IMG/VR virus record: IMGVR_UViG_3300027747_002579
Location: 43,672-107,671 of that record
Reading direction: 5' to 3' (one strand)
Origin: a virus
DNA: 64,000 nt
Positions 52,897-60,245 of the stretch are shown piece after piece. The notes beneath the pieces are model-generated. The model was given only the letters and a program-made list of their open reading frames with translations. It was not told the DNA's origin and did no database searches. The position numbers and the translations under genes were made by a program. The number at the start of each line of letters is the position of its first letter. The first letter of the stretch is position 1.

Positions 52897-53364
52897 CTAA
52901 GCTTTGAGGGAGCCACTCTTTGCTAGTTCAATTAATTTTTTAAGACATTCAAGTTCTGCTTCTTCATAAGTTCTGAAAGTAGATCTATACTCAATTTCAA
53001 ATTTATATTGTAATATCCCTAAATTATCAATATTATAAGAGTAACCATCATAATTATGACCTCTTACAAAATGGCAAAAATTATACTTCTCTCTAAAGAA
53101 ACGGAATGCTTGACTGAATGTTGGAGCTGCAATAAACTGTGTATACAAATGTTTAGGTCCATTAAAGTTGTCAATATTTAATTCACTATTATACACAAAG
53201 TGCTTTGAGTCTTCTATGTACCTACAATCAGGTTCACTATTTGAATAATCAAAAGGGTTTCTTAATTTACCCTCATTATCATAACTAGTAAAACAAGGTT
53301 CATCAAAACCAAGTTCCTTCATATCAAGACTTTGTTGATATGGTACAAATTCTTTTTCTATCAT
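52897..53364 (-). CDS. Hypothetical protein
   Basis: A 155-residue protein, aromatic and acidic (PFDYSNSEPDCRYIEDS, YTQFIAAPTFSQAFRFFREK). It ends in TAG, showing TAG works as stop here. The phrase with Phe/Tyr recurs in phage early unknowns. Function unknown. Confidence 0.58.
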   Translation of the reverse strand: MIEKEFVPYQQSLDMKELGFDEPCFTSYDNEGKLRNPFDYSNSEPDCRYIEDSKHFVYNSELNIDNFNGPKHLYTQFIAAPTFSQAFRFFREKYNFCHFVRGHNYDGYSYNIDNLGILQYKFEIEYRSTFRTYEEAELECLKKLIELAKSGSLKA

Positions 53365-53795
53365 AATAAATTATTTAATGTATTTTCAATAGCTGATTCA
53401 TAAGATTCTGTTGGTGTATTGTGATAACCTGTATTATCAACATAGCTACCATCTTTAAATTGAATAATTGAAGAAAATTTATCAAAAGCTTCTTGATTTA
53501 TTATTTCATAAGTTTTTATAACATTAATCCATATTTCATGCTTATCATACAACCACATTACAACATCTGCAATTGTTGGTGCTGAAAATTCTTCTAATTC
53601 ATCAATTCCATTTTTATTAATGAATTTTTGTCTTTCAGAAAATTCTAAATTAAAGTTTTCATAAGTATCTGAAAAGATTGTATTAAACTCATCTATTTCA
53701 CCTCCATCACAATACCCAAATTTTGTATTTACTTTTTCTTGATATTCTTTTTCTTTCAATAATTTAGCTAACTCAAAACTTACTGGCTTATTCAT
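53361..53795 (-). CDS. Hypothetical protein
   Basis: A 144-residue protein (APTIADVVMWLYDKHEIW, GYHNTPTESYESAIENTL). The last phrase is a pattern I know from many small phage and prophage proteins, with no known function. It overlaps both neighbours by 4-8 bases. Confidence 0.58.
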   Translation of the reverse strand: MNKPVSFELAKLLKEKEYQEKVNTKFGYCDGGEIDEFNTIFSDTYENFNLEFSERQKFINKNGIDELEEFSAPTIADVVMWLYDKHEIWINVIKTYEIINQEAFDKFSSIIQFKDGSYVDNTGYHNTPTESYESAIENTLNNLL

Positions 53796-54318
53796 AATAA
53801 ATAGTTTTTAATCTTTGTTTTTTCCAAAGTTGAAGGAGTTCTTTTGTTGTTTTTTCAACAAGTAAATAATTACCGTCTTTCACAAATAAAAGTGAGCTTA
53901 ACCATTCATTAAACTCAACTACATCGTCATCTGAATAAGGATGTGATTGTTGAGATTTGTCATAACCTAATAAAAAATTTATTTTTGCTCTAACTTTATC
54001 CAAACCCCATTTACCTTCTATTTCTGCAACTTCTTTTGCCATTTCTTCAACTATATCCACCACTTGAGGTATTTCTTTAGAGGGGTCATTTGTTGCAATT
54101 ACTTTTAAAAATTCTCCTCTTTCAAAAGACTCTATTGCATATTTTGAAGTGCCTATGAATTTGAGAAATGGATGAAACTTACTGTCTGTTGTGTCCCATA
54201 CATTTAATTCATGGATGTCTTTTATGACACCTCCTATATAGAAATCAAATCCATTCACTGTTTCTTTAGAACAAATATGTTCTTCACCAGTTTTTCTGTT
54301 GATTAATTTATATTTCAT
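53788..54318 (-). CDS. Hypothetical protein
   Basis: A 176-residue protein with an N-terminal small beta domain (YKLINRKTGEEHICSKET) and a helical end. It overlaps the upstream stop by 4 bases. Function unknown. Confidence 0.58.
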   Translation of the reverse strand: MKYKLINRKTGEEHICSKETVNGFDFYIGGVIKDIHELNVWDTTDSKFHPFLKFIGTSKYAIESFERGEFLKVIATNDPSKEIPQVVDIVEEMAKEVAEIEGKWGLDKVRAKINFLLGYDKSQQSHPYSDDDVVEFNEWLSSLLFVKDGNYLLVEKTTKELLQLWKKQRLKTIYYE

Positions 54319-54848
54319 TTTTTCTTTTTAAATTGCTTAAGTATTTCTTTAAATCTATTATCGTTTTCAGTTTGGTCATCAAGTAACTCTAATCCAATTA
54401 AACCACAAGACTTATCATACATTCCTCTCATATCTTCCTCACTATACATTCTTTGTTCTTGCCATTTAGCACCTGAAATAAAATCATAAATTATTGCCTG
54501 TATATTTATTTGATTACCTTCTCCTGCATCTTCTTTAACAGCATGTTTTTCAGCAGCTTCTTCAAGGGTTTCTTGTTTAAGAACTTGTTTAGGATGTTCT
54601 TGTGTAGTTTTAATAGCACAAGGTTCGCATTGAAATGCTCTTTTATCCCCTGTAAACTTTGTTTTACAAGTTGTGCATGTACAATCATAATAACCTGGAG
54701 CATAACCACCAATAGGATATTGTTTAGCTTTTTCTTTTTCAAGTAATTGTTCTGCTTTATCTTTAATTACTATCCAATCTATACATTGTTGCTGATTGTA
54801 TTGTAAGGATTTTGCCCAATCAATTAATTCTTGCATTGCTTTATTCAT
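54315..54848 (-). CDS. Protein with central zinc ribbon
   Basis: A 177-residue protein. The middle has CTCTTCKTKFTG and CEPCAIK, four or more Cys in CxxC pairs, suggesting a zinc ribbon between helical ends. It may bind nucleic acid. Function unknown. Confidence 0.58.
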   Translation of the reverse strand: MNKAMQELIDWAKSLQYNQQQCIDWIVIKDKAEQLLEKEKAKQYPIGGYAPGYYDCTCTTCKTKFTGDKRAFQCEPCAIKTTQEHPKQVLKQETLEEAAEKHAVKEDAGEGNQINIQAIIYDFISGAKWQEQRMYSEEDMRGMYDKSCGLIGLELLDDQTENDNRFKEILKQFKKKK

Positions 54849-55383
54849 AACTTATTTGTTTTTGTTTTGACATAACTATTGTTTCAATTTCTTGCATTTG
54901 AGTTAAAAGTGCATTAACACCTAATTCATTTGCTAAGTAGTCAAATAACTCTTGATAAGGTTGTTCTCTTGGAAATATTATTTTATAATAACTACCATAT
55001 TCTATACACGATTCACCTAATTCCATATCAACTTCAAATTCTACTAATTTAATTTCTATTTCCTCACAAGTTGGGTTTTTAATGAACCATTCTAAGAACT
55101 CATCATCAATGGCTTGTACACCATCATTGATTAAGTCTTGGTCTGTTGTTAGGATGATTTTTTTAACATCTCTATCAACTACATTATTAGGATACATGCA
55201 TTTAATCATTGTATTAGTTCCACTAAGTACATAATCTCCTTTTTTAATTTCTTCTGAAGAAATGATGTAGATGTTTTGACTTATAAATGTTTTATAAAAT
55301 TCTTCTTTATCAAAAAGTAATTTACCTTGAAAGTAGCTTAACCTACTTGGTTTATCTGTGGGCAATAAATGTATATTTTTCAT
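54841..55383 (-). CDS. Hypothetical protein
   Basis: A 180-residue protein. The part KGDYVLSGTNTMIKC, then DLINDGVQAIDDEFLEWFIKNP, recurs in phage proteins of unknown role. It overlaps both neighbours by a few bases. Confidence 0.58.
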   Translation of the reverse strand: MKNIHLLPTDKPSRLSYFQGKLLFDKEEFYKTFISQNIYIISSEEIKKGDYVLSGTNTMIKCMYPNNVVDRDVKKIILTTDQDLINDGVQAIDDEFLEWFIKNPTCEEIEIKLVEFEVDMELGESCIEYGSYYKIIFPREQPYQELFDYLANELGVNALLTQMQEIETIVMSKQKQISYE

Positions 55384-55661
55384 TTTATATTGTTTAATGG
55401 GTAAGCTTTTAATATTGATTTTACATTTACATCAGCTCCTACATTATCATCTGTAATTACATCTGTATAATCAAATATTTCATTAGTCTCTAAGTCAACA
55501 TATTCTACATAAGCTTTTTCACTTGCTGATTTCAATGCTGCTTTTACGTGTAATTTAGCAAATCCAATCATGATACGATATACTTCATTAGGAGTGTAAT
55601 CTCCTGCTAAGTATCCATCATTTTGATTTAGTACAAATTCTTTTGCTGTTGGTATGCTCAT
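55380..55661 (-). CDS. Hypothetical protein
   Basis: A start at MSIPTAKEF gives 93 residues, fitting a common phage small-protein opening. An ATG at 55679 is possible and would overlap the upstream gene. It contains GDYTPNEVYRIMIGFAKLHV, a helix common in phage unknowns. Confidence 0.55.
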   Translation of the reverse strand: MSIPTAKEFVLNQNDGYLAGDYTPNEVYRIMIGFAKLHVKAALKSASEKAYVEYVDLETNEIFDYTDVITDDNVGADVNVKSILKAYPLNNIK

Positions 55662-55671
55662 AATTTTAAAT

Positions 55672-55890
55672 TTATTCATTGTTTGGTAATACTGCATCTT
55701 CTTCTTCTTCTGACATATCAACCGTGAATTTATTATTACTGGTTTCACCAATAACATCAAAAATCATATAATCTACCCCATCGTCTTTAATCCATCCAAT
55801 TATTTTTTTCACAGCTTCTAATGGATTATCTGAATCAATGTCATTAAACGTTAACGATACAGTGTAAGTTTCCTTAATTGGTCTATTCAT
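55672..55890 (-). CDS. Hypothetical acidic protein
   Basis: A 72-residue protein (YTVSLTFNDIDSDNPLEAVK, then MSEEEEDAVLP). A terminator hairpin lies just upstream, so it may be the first gene of its transcript. Function unknown. Confidence 0.55.
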   Translation of the reverse strand: MNRPIKETYTVSLTFNDIDSDNPLEAVKKIIGWIKDDGVDYMIFDVIGETSNNKFTVDMSEEEEDAVLPNNE

Positions 55891-55900
55891 AATTTTAAAA

Positions 55901-55929
55901 TTTAAAAAGGGAGCTTTTACACTCCCTTT
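55901..55929 (-). terminator. Terminator
   Basis: On the minus strand AAAGGGAG pairs with CTCCCTTT around a short loop, with a T-rich end. It follows the stop at 55935. Confidence 0.75.
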
Positions 55930-55934
55930 ATTTT

Positions 55935-56138
55935 TTACATATTAAAGTCAAACATAAAATCTGTGCTGTTCCACCACCTTACAAAGGCTTTATACCCATG
56001 TACAAGTGGATTATGAGCAGCATATTGTGGATAACCATCTGTGTTTCCACAAACCTTACACACATTAATTGTCATTGGCACAGCAAACAACGATGCACTA
56101 ATTAATAACAAAACTACTAACATTTTCATTTTTTTCAT
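55935..56138 (-). CDS. Small exported protein with CxxC
   Basis: A 67-residue protein with a clear signal peptide (MLVVLLLISASLFAV) and then CKVCGNTDGYP, a CxxC pair that could bind metal or form a disulfide outside the cytoplasm. It is flanked on both sides by terminator hairpins and so is its own transcription unit or a processed one. Function unknown. Confidence 0.6.
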   Translation of the reverse strand: MKKMKMLVVLLLISASLFAVPMTINVCKVCGNTDGYPQYAAHNPLVHGYKAFVRWWNSTDFMFDFNM

Positions 56139-56154
56139 ATTTCTGTTTTAAAAG

Positions 56155-56184
56155 TTTAAAAAGAGAGGAGCTTTGGTACTCCTC
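56155..56184 (-). terminator. Terminator after the tRNA-like genes
   Basis: GAGGAG (56165-56170) pairs with CTCCTC (56179-56184). On the minus strand the stem is followed by TCTTTTT. It should end the RNA carrying the tRNA-like elements. Confidence 0.7.
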
Positions 56185-56215
56185 ATTGATAGGTAAGTGG
56201 GATTCTTATATCACC

Positions 56216-56279
56216 CTTGTTCGTGTAGTCTACAGCTACCAACAAGTTTCATCAGTTCTCAGTGTAGCCTTAGATGAAA
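56216..56279 (-). other. Structured RNA element after tRNA-like gene 1
   Basis: Two hairpins stand side by side. TTTCATC (56247-56253) pairs with GATGAAA (56273-56279). CTTGTT (56216-56221) pairs with AACAAG (56241-56246) and encloses GTAG/CTAC with a 7-base loop. Read on the minus strand the loop is CTGTAGA, which has the form of an anticodon loop for Tyr (GTA), but I find no acceptor or T arm around it. Confidence 0.45.
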
Positions 56280-56284
56280 GTCTG

Positions 56285-56383
56285 CAATGTAGGCAGGACT
56301 CGAACCTGCATTTAGAAGCTGTTTTCAATGTTATTACTTCCACCCGTTTATAGAGCTGCGTATACCAATTCCGCCACTACATT
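56285..56383 (-). tRNA. tRNA-Leu-like gene with abnormal anticodon region
   Basis: On the minus strand: acceptor AATGTAG/CTACATT, D arm GCGGAATTGGTATACGC typical of tRNA-Leu, and T arm GCAGG TTCGAGT CCTGC. These are sound. Between D and T arms lie 47 bases. I tested each T as position 33 and found no 5-pair stem with a 7-base loop. A TAA triplet sits in CTATAAAC, but without a paired stem. CCA is not encoded. It may be a decayed or expanded tRNA, or a tRNA mimic. Confidence 0.6.
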
Positions 56384-56473
56384 ACTTGATAAGAGATGTT
56401 CTGAGTGGTTGCGATCCACAACAGACTGGGACACATTATCAAAAGTTACTGGATAAGCACCCAAATAACTATG

Positions 56474-56618
56474 TGATGGAGGTGGGATTTGAACCCACAA
56501 TGTGGTGCTTCTATAACACTTGTATCTATGTAGTTTTGCATACTACTCACAAGCACCCTCTCAGATAATAGCGTCTACCACGTTAGAGGACACCCCTAAC
56601 ACCTTCCGCCACTCCATC
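56474..56618 (-). tRNA. tRNA-Leu-like gene with inserted hairpins
   Basis: On the minus strand: acceptor GATGGAG/CTCCATC, T arm GTGGG TTCAAAT CCCAC, and D-stem parts GCGG and CGC as in tRNA-Leu. The total is 145 bases against about 85 expected. In the D loop sits a hairpin, GTTAGGGG TGT CCTCTAAC (8 pairs). The anticodon region holds GGTGCTT/AAGCACC enclosing GTAGT ATGCAAA ACTAC, whose loop has T at position 33 and GCA as triplet (a Cys-type anticodon). A CTGAGAG loop (GAG, Leu) lies where an anticodon would be expected but has no stem. Confidence 0.6.
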
Positions 56619-56621
56619 AAT

Positions 56622-56759
56622 TTATTTCCACCACCATTGCTTTATAGAACATTTAAAAATGAATAATTTTAATCTTATTCTTCTTTTTAGTTTTACATAC
56701 CATGGATCTTTTTTAGATTTCTCCATGATTTGCTTAATAAGACTTGGTGTTTTTCTCAT
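56622..56759 (-). CDS. Small basic protein before the tRNA-like genes
   Basis: A 45-residue very basic protein (KQIMEKSKKDPWYVKLKRR, ending KQWWWK). It stops 4 bases before tRNA-like gene 2. Function unknown. Confidence 0.6.
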   Translation of the reverse strand: MRKTPSLIKQIMEKSKKDPWYVKLKRRIRLKLFIFKCSIKQWWWK

Positions 56760-56770
56760 TTTATTGTTTT

Positions 56771-56806
56771 TTAAAAAAGTGAGAGGGGAGGATAGCTAGT
56801 CCTCCC
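56771..56806 (-). terminator. Terminator
   Basis: GGGAGGA (56786-56792) and TCCTCCC (56800-56806) make a 7-pair stem; on the minus strand CTCTCACTTTTTT follows. It lies between the membrane-protein gene at 56882 and the 45-residue gene. Confidence 0.7.
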
Positions 56807-56881
56807 AAAGTGTCTACTTACTACCTATGCATTCATCTAGAATTAACATAGCCCTCGTGTTCATGCACTCTCTCAATATTT

Positions 56882-57256
56882 TTATTCTGTTTTTCTAATG
56901 TATGGACGTTTTCTTGGCTCATTGTTTATAAGATCGCTGTAATTCCAAATGGTTGTAGGAATTGTGAACGAAATCAACAAGCTGGCATAAAACGCAAAAT
57001 CAAATTGATTGAAATTCCAATAGTATAATAGATTAATGAGAAATGAGATTATTGCAAAGAATGTTGCTACGCTTCTCTTTTGTTCTATTGTGAATATGTA
57101 TATTGACAGTTCTAGAGAAACAGCGAATACATATGCAATAATCTCATCCACCCATCCGTTTGTTTTAGAAATGCTCTTAAACACGAATGCAGCATGACTC
57201 ACTTGTGTTATCAATGCTGTTATGATGGCTATTCTCACTAATATAAACTTATTCAT
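56882..57256 (-). CDS. Four-span membrane protein
   Basis: A 124-residue protein with about four membrane segments (ITALITQVSHAAFVF, IIAYVFAVSLELSIYIF, FFAIISFLINLLYYW, FYASLLISFTIPTTIW) and a basic tail. It has its own promoter at 57271-57302 and terminator. It is a likely inner-membrane protein; function unknown. Confidence 0.65.
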   Translation of the reverse strand: MNKFILVRIAIITALITQVSHAAFVFKSISKTNGWVDEIIAYVFAVSLELSIYIFTIEQKRSVATFFAIISFLINLLYYWNFNQFDFAFYASLLISFTIPTTIWNYSDLINNEPRKRPYIRKTE

Positions 57257-57270
57257 ATATTTGGTTTATG

Positions 57271-57302
57271 CAAATATACAAAATTAGTGTTTCTTTAACA
57301 AG
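57271..57302 (-). promoter_or_regulatory. Promoter for the four-span membrane protein
   Basis: On the minus strand CTTG, 20 bases, then TATATTTG (57278 to 57271) match the Bacteroidota consensus. The ATG at 57256 is 14 bases downstream. It lies inside the end of the preceding gene. Confidence 0.7.
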
Positions 57303-57574
57303 GGATTAAAGACTATTCCATCAGAAGAAATGTGTGATATTTTCTTCTTCAGAGCTTCTTCCACTTTTTTTTCATCTCTGAACATGTGAGGAATATCTCC
57401 CCACGATATATGACTAATTTCCCAAGATGATGTTCCATCCCATCCAATGTCTCCATTAGATGTGTACATCTTTTCTCTTTGGTGCATCCAATTTACATCT
57501 ACGTAAATTGTTGCATATTTTTCAGGAAATAACTCATATTCTATTTTTATTTCTTCTACACCATTTGTGTACAT
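57284..57574 (-). CDS. Hypothetical protein
   Basis: A 96-residue protein (KYATIYVDVNWMHQRE, GDIGWDGTSSWEISHI). It is divergent from the holin-like gene, whose promoter overlaps its start. Function unknown. Confidence 0.55.
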   Translation of the reverse strand: MYTNGVEEIKIEYELFPEKYATIYVDVNWMHQREKMYTSNGDIGWDGTSSWEISHISWGDIPHMFRDEKKVEEALKKKISHISSDGIVFNPLLKKH

Positions 57575-57594
57575 AAAATATTTTTGTATATTTG
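57564..57594 (+). promoter_or_regulatory. Promoter for the plus-strand holin-like gene
   Basis: TTTG (57564-57567), 19 bases, TATATTTG (57587-57594): an exact Bacteroidota consensus promoter, with the ATG 17 bases downstream. Confidence 0.8.
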
Positions 57595-57611
57595 TTTAAA
57601 ATATTTTCACT

Positions 57612-57785
57612 ATGAACAAAGATCAAATTTTAGGACTTGTTAGACACGTATTGACATTCGTTGGTGGATTTCTCATCACCAAAGGTGTAATTGATGAAGC
57701 AACTTCTGTAGAAGCAATTGGTGCAATTAGCACATTAATTGGTGCTATTTGGAGTGTTGCTTCAAAAGTGGTGAAAACAGCCTAA
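57612..57785 (+). CDS. Holin-like protein (Pam3 gp28 type)
   Basis: A 57-residue protein on the strand opposite to all neighbours. It reads GLVRHVLTFVGGFLITKG, then VEAIGAISTLIGAIWSVASKVV: two membrane segments and a pattern I associate with the Pam3 gp28-like holins. It has a consensus promoter and a strong terminator of its own, so it forms a one-gene unit. A second holin candidate lies at 16933. Timing and target membrane are unknown. Confidence 0.78.
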   Translation: MNKDQILGLVRHVLTFVGGFLITKGVIDEATSVEAIGAISTLIGAIWSVASKVVKTA

Positions 57786-57800
57786 TTCAATCTCTTAATG

Positions 57801-57834
57801 AAAAGGGAGAATATTAATTTATTCTCCCTTTTTT
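57801..57834 (+). terminator. Bidirectional terminator
   Basis: A 12-pair perfect stem (AAAAGGGAGAAT with ATTCTCCCTTTT) and 8-base loop, T7 on the plus side. The minus-strand gene ending at 57838 converges on it, so it likely serves both strands. Confidence 0.88.
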
Positions 57835-57837
57835 TAT

Positions 57838-58104
57838 TTATACATCAGCATCGTCATCTCCTTCGAATGGGAAGTCTTCATTTTCAGCATCTTCCCAAGA
57901 GAAAATGGTCTCATGCATCCCAAGTATTGACCCTAGTTCTAGGATGTTATCAGGATGAATGCCATCTTCCACTTCTAGTTCTAAAGAGCCATTGATTCCT
58001 CCTTCAATGATTTTAGAAGAGATATCAATAGCCTCTAGATATTTAACAATTTTCTCTTTTGTCTCATCCTTAGTGACAGGATGGAATCCGTACGTAAGTA
58101 TCAT
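57838..58104 (-). CDS. Hypothetical protein with acidic tail
   Basis: An 88-residue protein (KYLEAIDISSKIIEGGI) ending in a run of Asp/Glu (FPFEGDDDADV). Function unknown. Confidence 0.55.
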   Translation of the reverse strand: MILTYGFHPVTKDETKEKIVKYLEAIDISSKIIEGGINGSLELEVEDGIHPDNILELGSILGMHETIFSWEDAENEDFPFEGDDDADV

Positions 58105-58119
58105 ATATCTATTTTTTGG

Positions 58120-58374
58120 TTATAAAAGAAACGCTTTATAGTCTTCGTAAGGATTATACTCATCATCATCTCCAGGAAAATCATCATTAAACAATTGAGA
58201 CATTTCACCTTTAAGCTCAAGTTTAGGAGCAGGTTTGTTTGCAATTTGCGAATTGCGAACTTGGGCTTGTGAAGCCCTTATTATCATTTTTAGCGTATTA
58301 CGCAGATGATTGATATCCATTTCGTCAACATCAATCAAAGATCCATTACGCATTTTCCAATATACTGTACTCAT
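58120..58374 (-). CDS. Phage-conserved hypothetical protein
   Basis: An 84-residue protein. VYWKMRNGSLIDVDEMD followed by NHLRNTLKMIIR fits a pattern (WkxxdGxxIxIxdMxxxHLxNt) that I know from many phage and plasmid unknowns. The end is acidic. Function unknown. Confidence 0.6.
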   Translation of the reverse strand: MSTVYWKMRNGSLIDVDEMDINHLRNTLKMIIRASQAQVRNSQIANKPAPKLELKGEMSQLFNDDFPGDDDEYNPYEDYKAFLL

Positions 58375-58507
58375 GTTCTATGTGTGTTGGTATTTTGTTA
58401 AACAATAGAGATACATTAAACTCCTCGCACCATTCTTGGAATGTAAGAGGTTCATAATTGATCACTGGAGGACGTGTAAGTGTATTACCACTCTTCTGAC
58501 TCGTCAT
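58346..58507 (-). CDS. Small hypothetical protein
   Basis: A start at MTSQKSGN gives 53 residues and a 23-base overlap with the upstream gene; a longer frame from 58549 is less likely. It contains PLTFQEWCEEFNVSLLF. Function unknown. Confidence 0.5.
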   Translation of the reverse strand: MTSQKSGNTLTRPPVINYEPLTFQEWCEEFNVSLLFNKIPTHIEHEYSILENA

Positions 58508-58982
58508 TATCATCGTCGTTAGTTTTAAAATGATTAGATATTTCATCACTGTATTCTTCTTCAGATTCTTCGTACTCCTGAAGAACAGAAATTATCACTT
58601 TGCCATCCATGTACAACAACTGATAACCTTCTTCGTCATCGTATGTTGTTTCTACATCAATGAGTCCTTCGTTCTCAAGAATCAGATTGAATTCCTTTTC
58701 TCCTATTTCTGTATAGGAGTCGCAATCTTCTCCACAATCCCACCAACCTATTTCTTCTGGTCGAGCAAGGATTGTGCCATCCATTGCACATATATATGGC
58801 TTTACTGGATGTCCATTCTCTCGAATGAACAATTCCTTATCAAGACGAAGACTCTGTTCTTGAGAAATTGTCCTGATTCTAACGTAATCAGAATATTTAT
58901 CAAGACTTGTAAACATCATCCCTGGCTCTATTTCCTGCCAAGAAGGAAGTTCATAGCTTTGAAATATTAACACTGCTTCCAT
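58485..58982 (-). CDS. Hypothetical acidic protein
   Basis: A start at MEAVLIFQSY gives 165 residues and sits 10 bases after the upstream stop. The C-terminus is strongly acidic (NDDDNDESEEW). A WWDCGEDC stretch may bind metal. Function unknown. Confidence 0.58.
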   Translation of the reverse strand: MEAVLIFQSYELPSWQEIEPGMMFTSLDKYSDYVRIRTISQEQSLRLDKELFIRENGHPVKPYICAMDGTILARPEEIGWWDCGEDCDSYTEIGEKEFNLILENEGLIDVETTYDDEEGYQLLYMDGKVIISVLQEYEESEEEYSDEISNHFKTNDDDNDESEEW

Positions 58983-58992
58983 TGTATTTGGT

Positions 58993-59373
58993 TTAAATAT
59001 TACTTGTTTTGTTATCGTAGCATTCTTGTGCATATTCCAACGCACGTGTGTCTGAATTTAATACAACAAGTCCTGCAAAACTCTTATGATGTTCATTAGT
59101 TTTCCATCTAAAGAATGTGCATGGTTTACCCATACATATACAGGAGTGTATGCCTTCTTCAAATTTATCAGACACTCTATTGTCAACTATTTGATCAGCT
59201 TCTAATTCAGAACGAAGCATGCTAAATATATCATATCCAATTAAGGTTTCCAACTTACCATGTAAATAACAATACGAAGGTCTAACCACTTCGTCATCAT
59301 TATAATAGCCTGCTAAATACCCACCATTATATGTACTCTCAGGCACAATGGTGTAAACTAATTTGTTTGTCAT
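58993..59373 (-). CDS. Hypothetical protein
   Basis: A 126-residue protein with a Cys cluster (SCICMGKPC) and GYLAGYYNDDEVVRPSYC. It overlaps the upstream stop by 4 bases. Function unknown. Confidence 0.58.
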   Translation of the reverse strand: MTNKLVYTIVPESTYNGGYLAGYYNDDEVVRPSYCYLHGKLETLIGYDIFSMLRSELEADQIVDNRVSDKFEEGIHSCICMGKPCTFFRWKTNEHHKSFAGLVVLNSDTRALEYAQECYDNKTSNI

Positions 59374-59573
59374 TCTAATTCAGTTATGTTGTCAATTGTA
59401 GTGGATATATATCCTATTACCATCAAACCATCGTCTTGAGGCAGAAAGGTTTCTATTCCTAATTTGTCTTCATTACGAAAACAAACTACCACTCTATCAC
59501 ATAACTCTTCGATGTCTACAATGTTATCGTCTACATCGATTACAAATTCCATTGTCATCTTTACTTCTTTCAT
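59370..59573 (-). CDS. Hypothetical protein
   Basis: A 67-residue protein (MEFVIDVDDNIVDIEELC, FLPQDDGLMVIGYISTT), beta-rich. Function unknown. Confidence 0.55.
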   Translation of the reverse strand: MKEVKMTMEFVIDVDDNIVDIEELCDRVVVCFRNEDKLGIETFLPQDDGLMVIGYISTTIDNITELE

Positions 59574-59666
59574 AAAAATATTATACGTTTTTAAATATAA
59601 AATGAACTAACCAAAGGAAAATATATGTATATAGATATAAAGTCTAGATACATATATTGTGAGAGG

Positions 59667-59804
59667 TTAATAGCCTAAGAGCTCTAGTTCTTCTATAGAA
59701 GCTGTCACTATTATATTTCCAGACAAAATCCAGAAATCAAAATAGAAATTGGCTAACTTTTTGAAGTTGTAGAACTCCTTGGCTGACAATGTAATTGTCT
59801 TCAT
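59667..59804 (-). CDS. Short protein AKEFYNFKKL type
   Basis: A 45-residue gene (ITLSAKEFYNFKKLANFYF, ASIEELELLGY). This opening and closing pattern recurs as short genes in crAss-like phages, in my recollection. Function unknown. Confidence 0.58.
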   Translation of the reverse strand: MKTITLSAKEFYNFKKLANFYFDFWILSGNIIVTASIEELELLGY

Positions 59805-59820
59805 ATTATTGGTTTGATGG

Positions 59821-60027
59821 TTACTTTTTAAATAAGTCATCATAAGACTTTTTACAGTCTTGATAACTTGTATACAAAGAATAAGAGGTCATCAGTCCTC
59901 CTGTGAACACTAAGCTAATGATAGCGAGGTTTACTTTTGATGGTGTGAGCAAATAAATGCCTAAAAATATCCACGCTATAGATGCCATCAACATCACTAT
60001 AGCAGATATTAAATAATAATTTTTCAT
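59821..60027 (-). CDS. Small membrane protein
   Basis: A 68-residue protein with two membrane segments (IVMLMASIAWIFLGIYLL, LAIISLVFTGGLMTSY). The ATG overlaps the upstream stop. Role unknown. Confidence 0.6.
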   Translation of the reverse strand: MKNYYLISAIVMLMASIAWIFLGIYLLTPSKVNLAIISLVFTGGLMTSYSLYTSYQDCKKSYDDLFKK

Positions 60028-60215
60028 ATTGTATCATTTATCACAATTAACAATATAGGGCAAACTATCACCCAATAAATAATGGACATTCCCCAAAACT
60101 GTCCTGCGTTGAACACTTCTTTGGGAACAAATGCACATCCTGTGCATACAAACGCTATCCACACCAACAAGAACGGTGTGATGATTGCTAACAAAAACAA
60201 TGCTGCTTTTTTCAT
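60024..60215 (-). CDS. Small membrane protein
   Basis: A 63-residue protein with two membrane segments (ALFLLAIITPFLLVWIAFVC and MSIIYWVIVCPILLIVI). It follows the long terminator hairpin and is coupled to the next membrane protein gene. Confidence 0.6.
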   Translation of the reverse strand: MKKAALFLLAIITPFLLVWIAFVCTGCAFVPKEVFNAGQFWGMSIIYWVIVCPILLIVINDTI

Positions 60216-60245
60216 TTTAATTAATATGTGAAGGTTTAAAATACA

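Noticed and set aside
58530-58970. A 146-residue plus-strand frame
   Set aside because: It is the antisense of the acidic gene at 58485-58982 and reads as hydrophobic, low-complexity protein.
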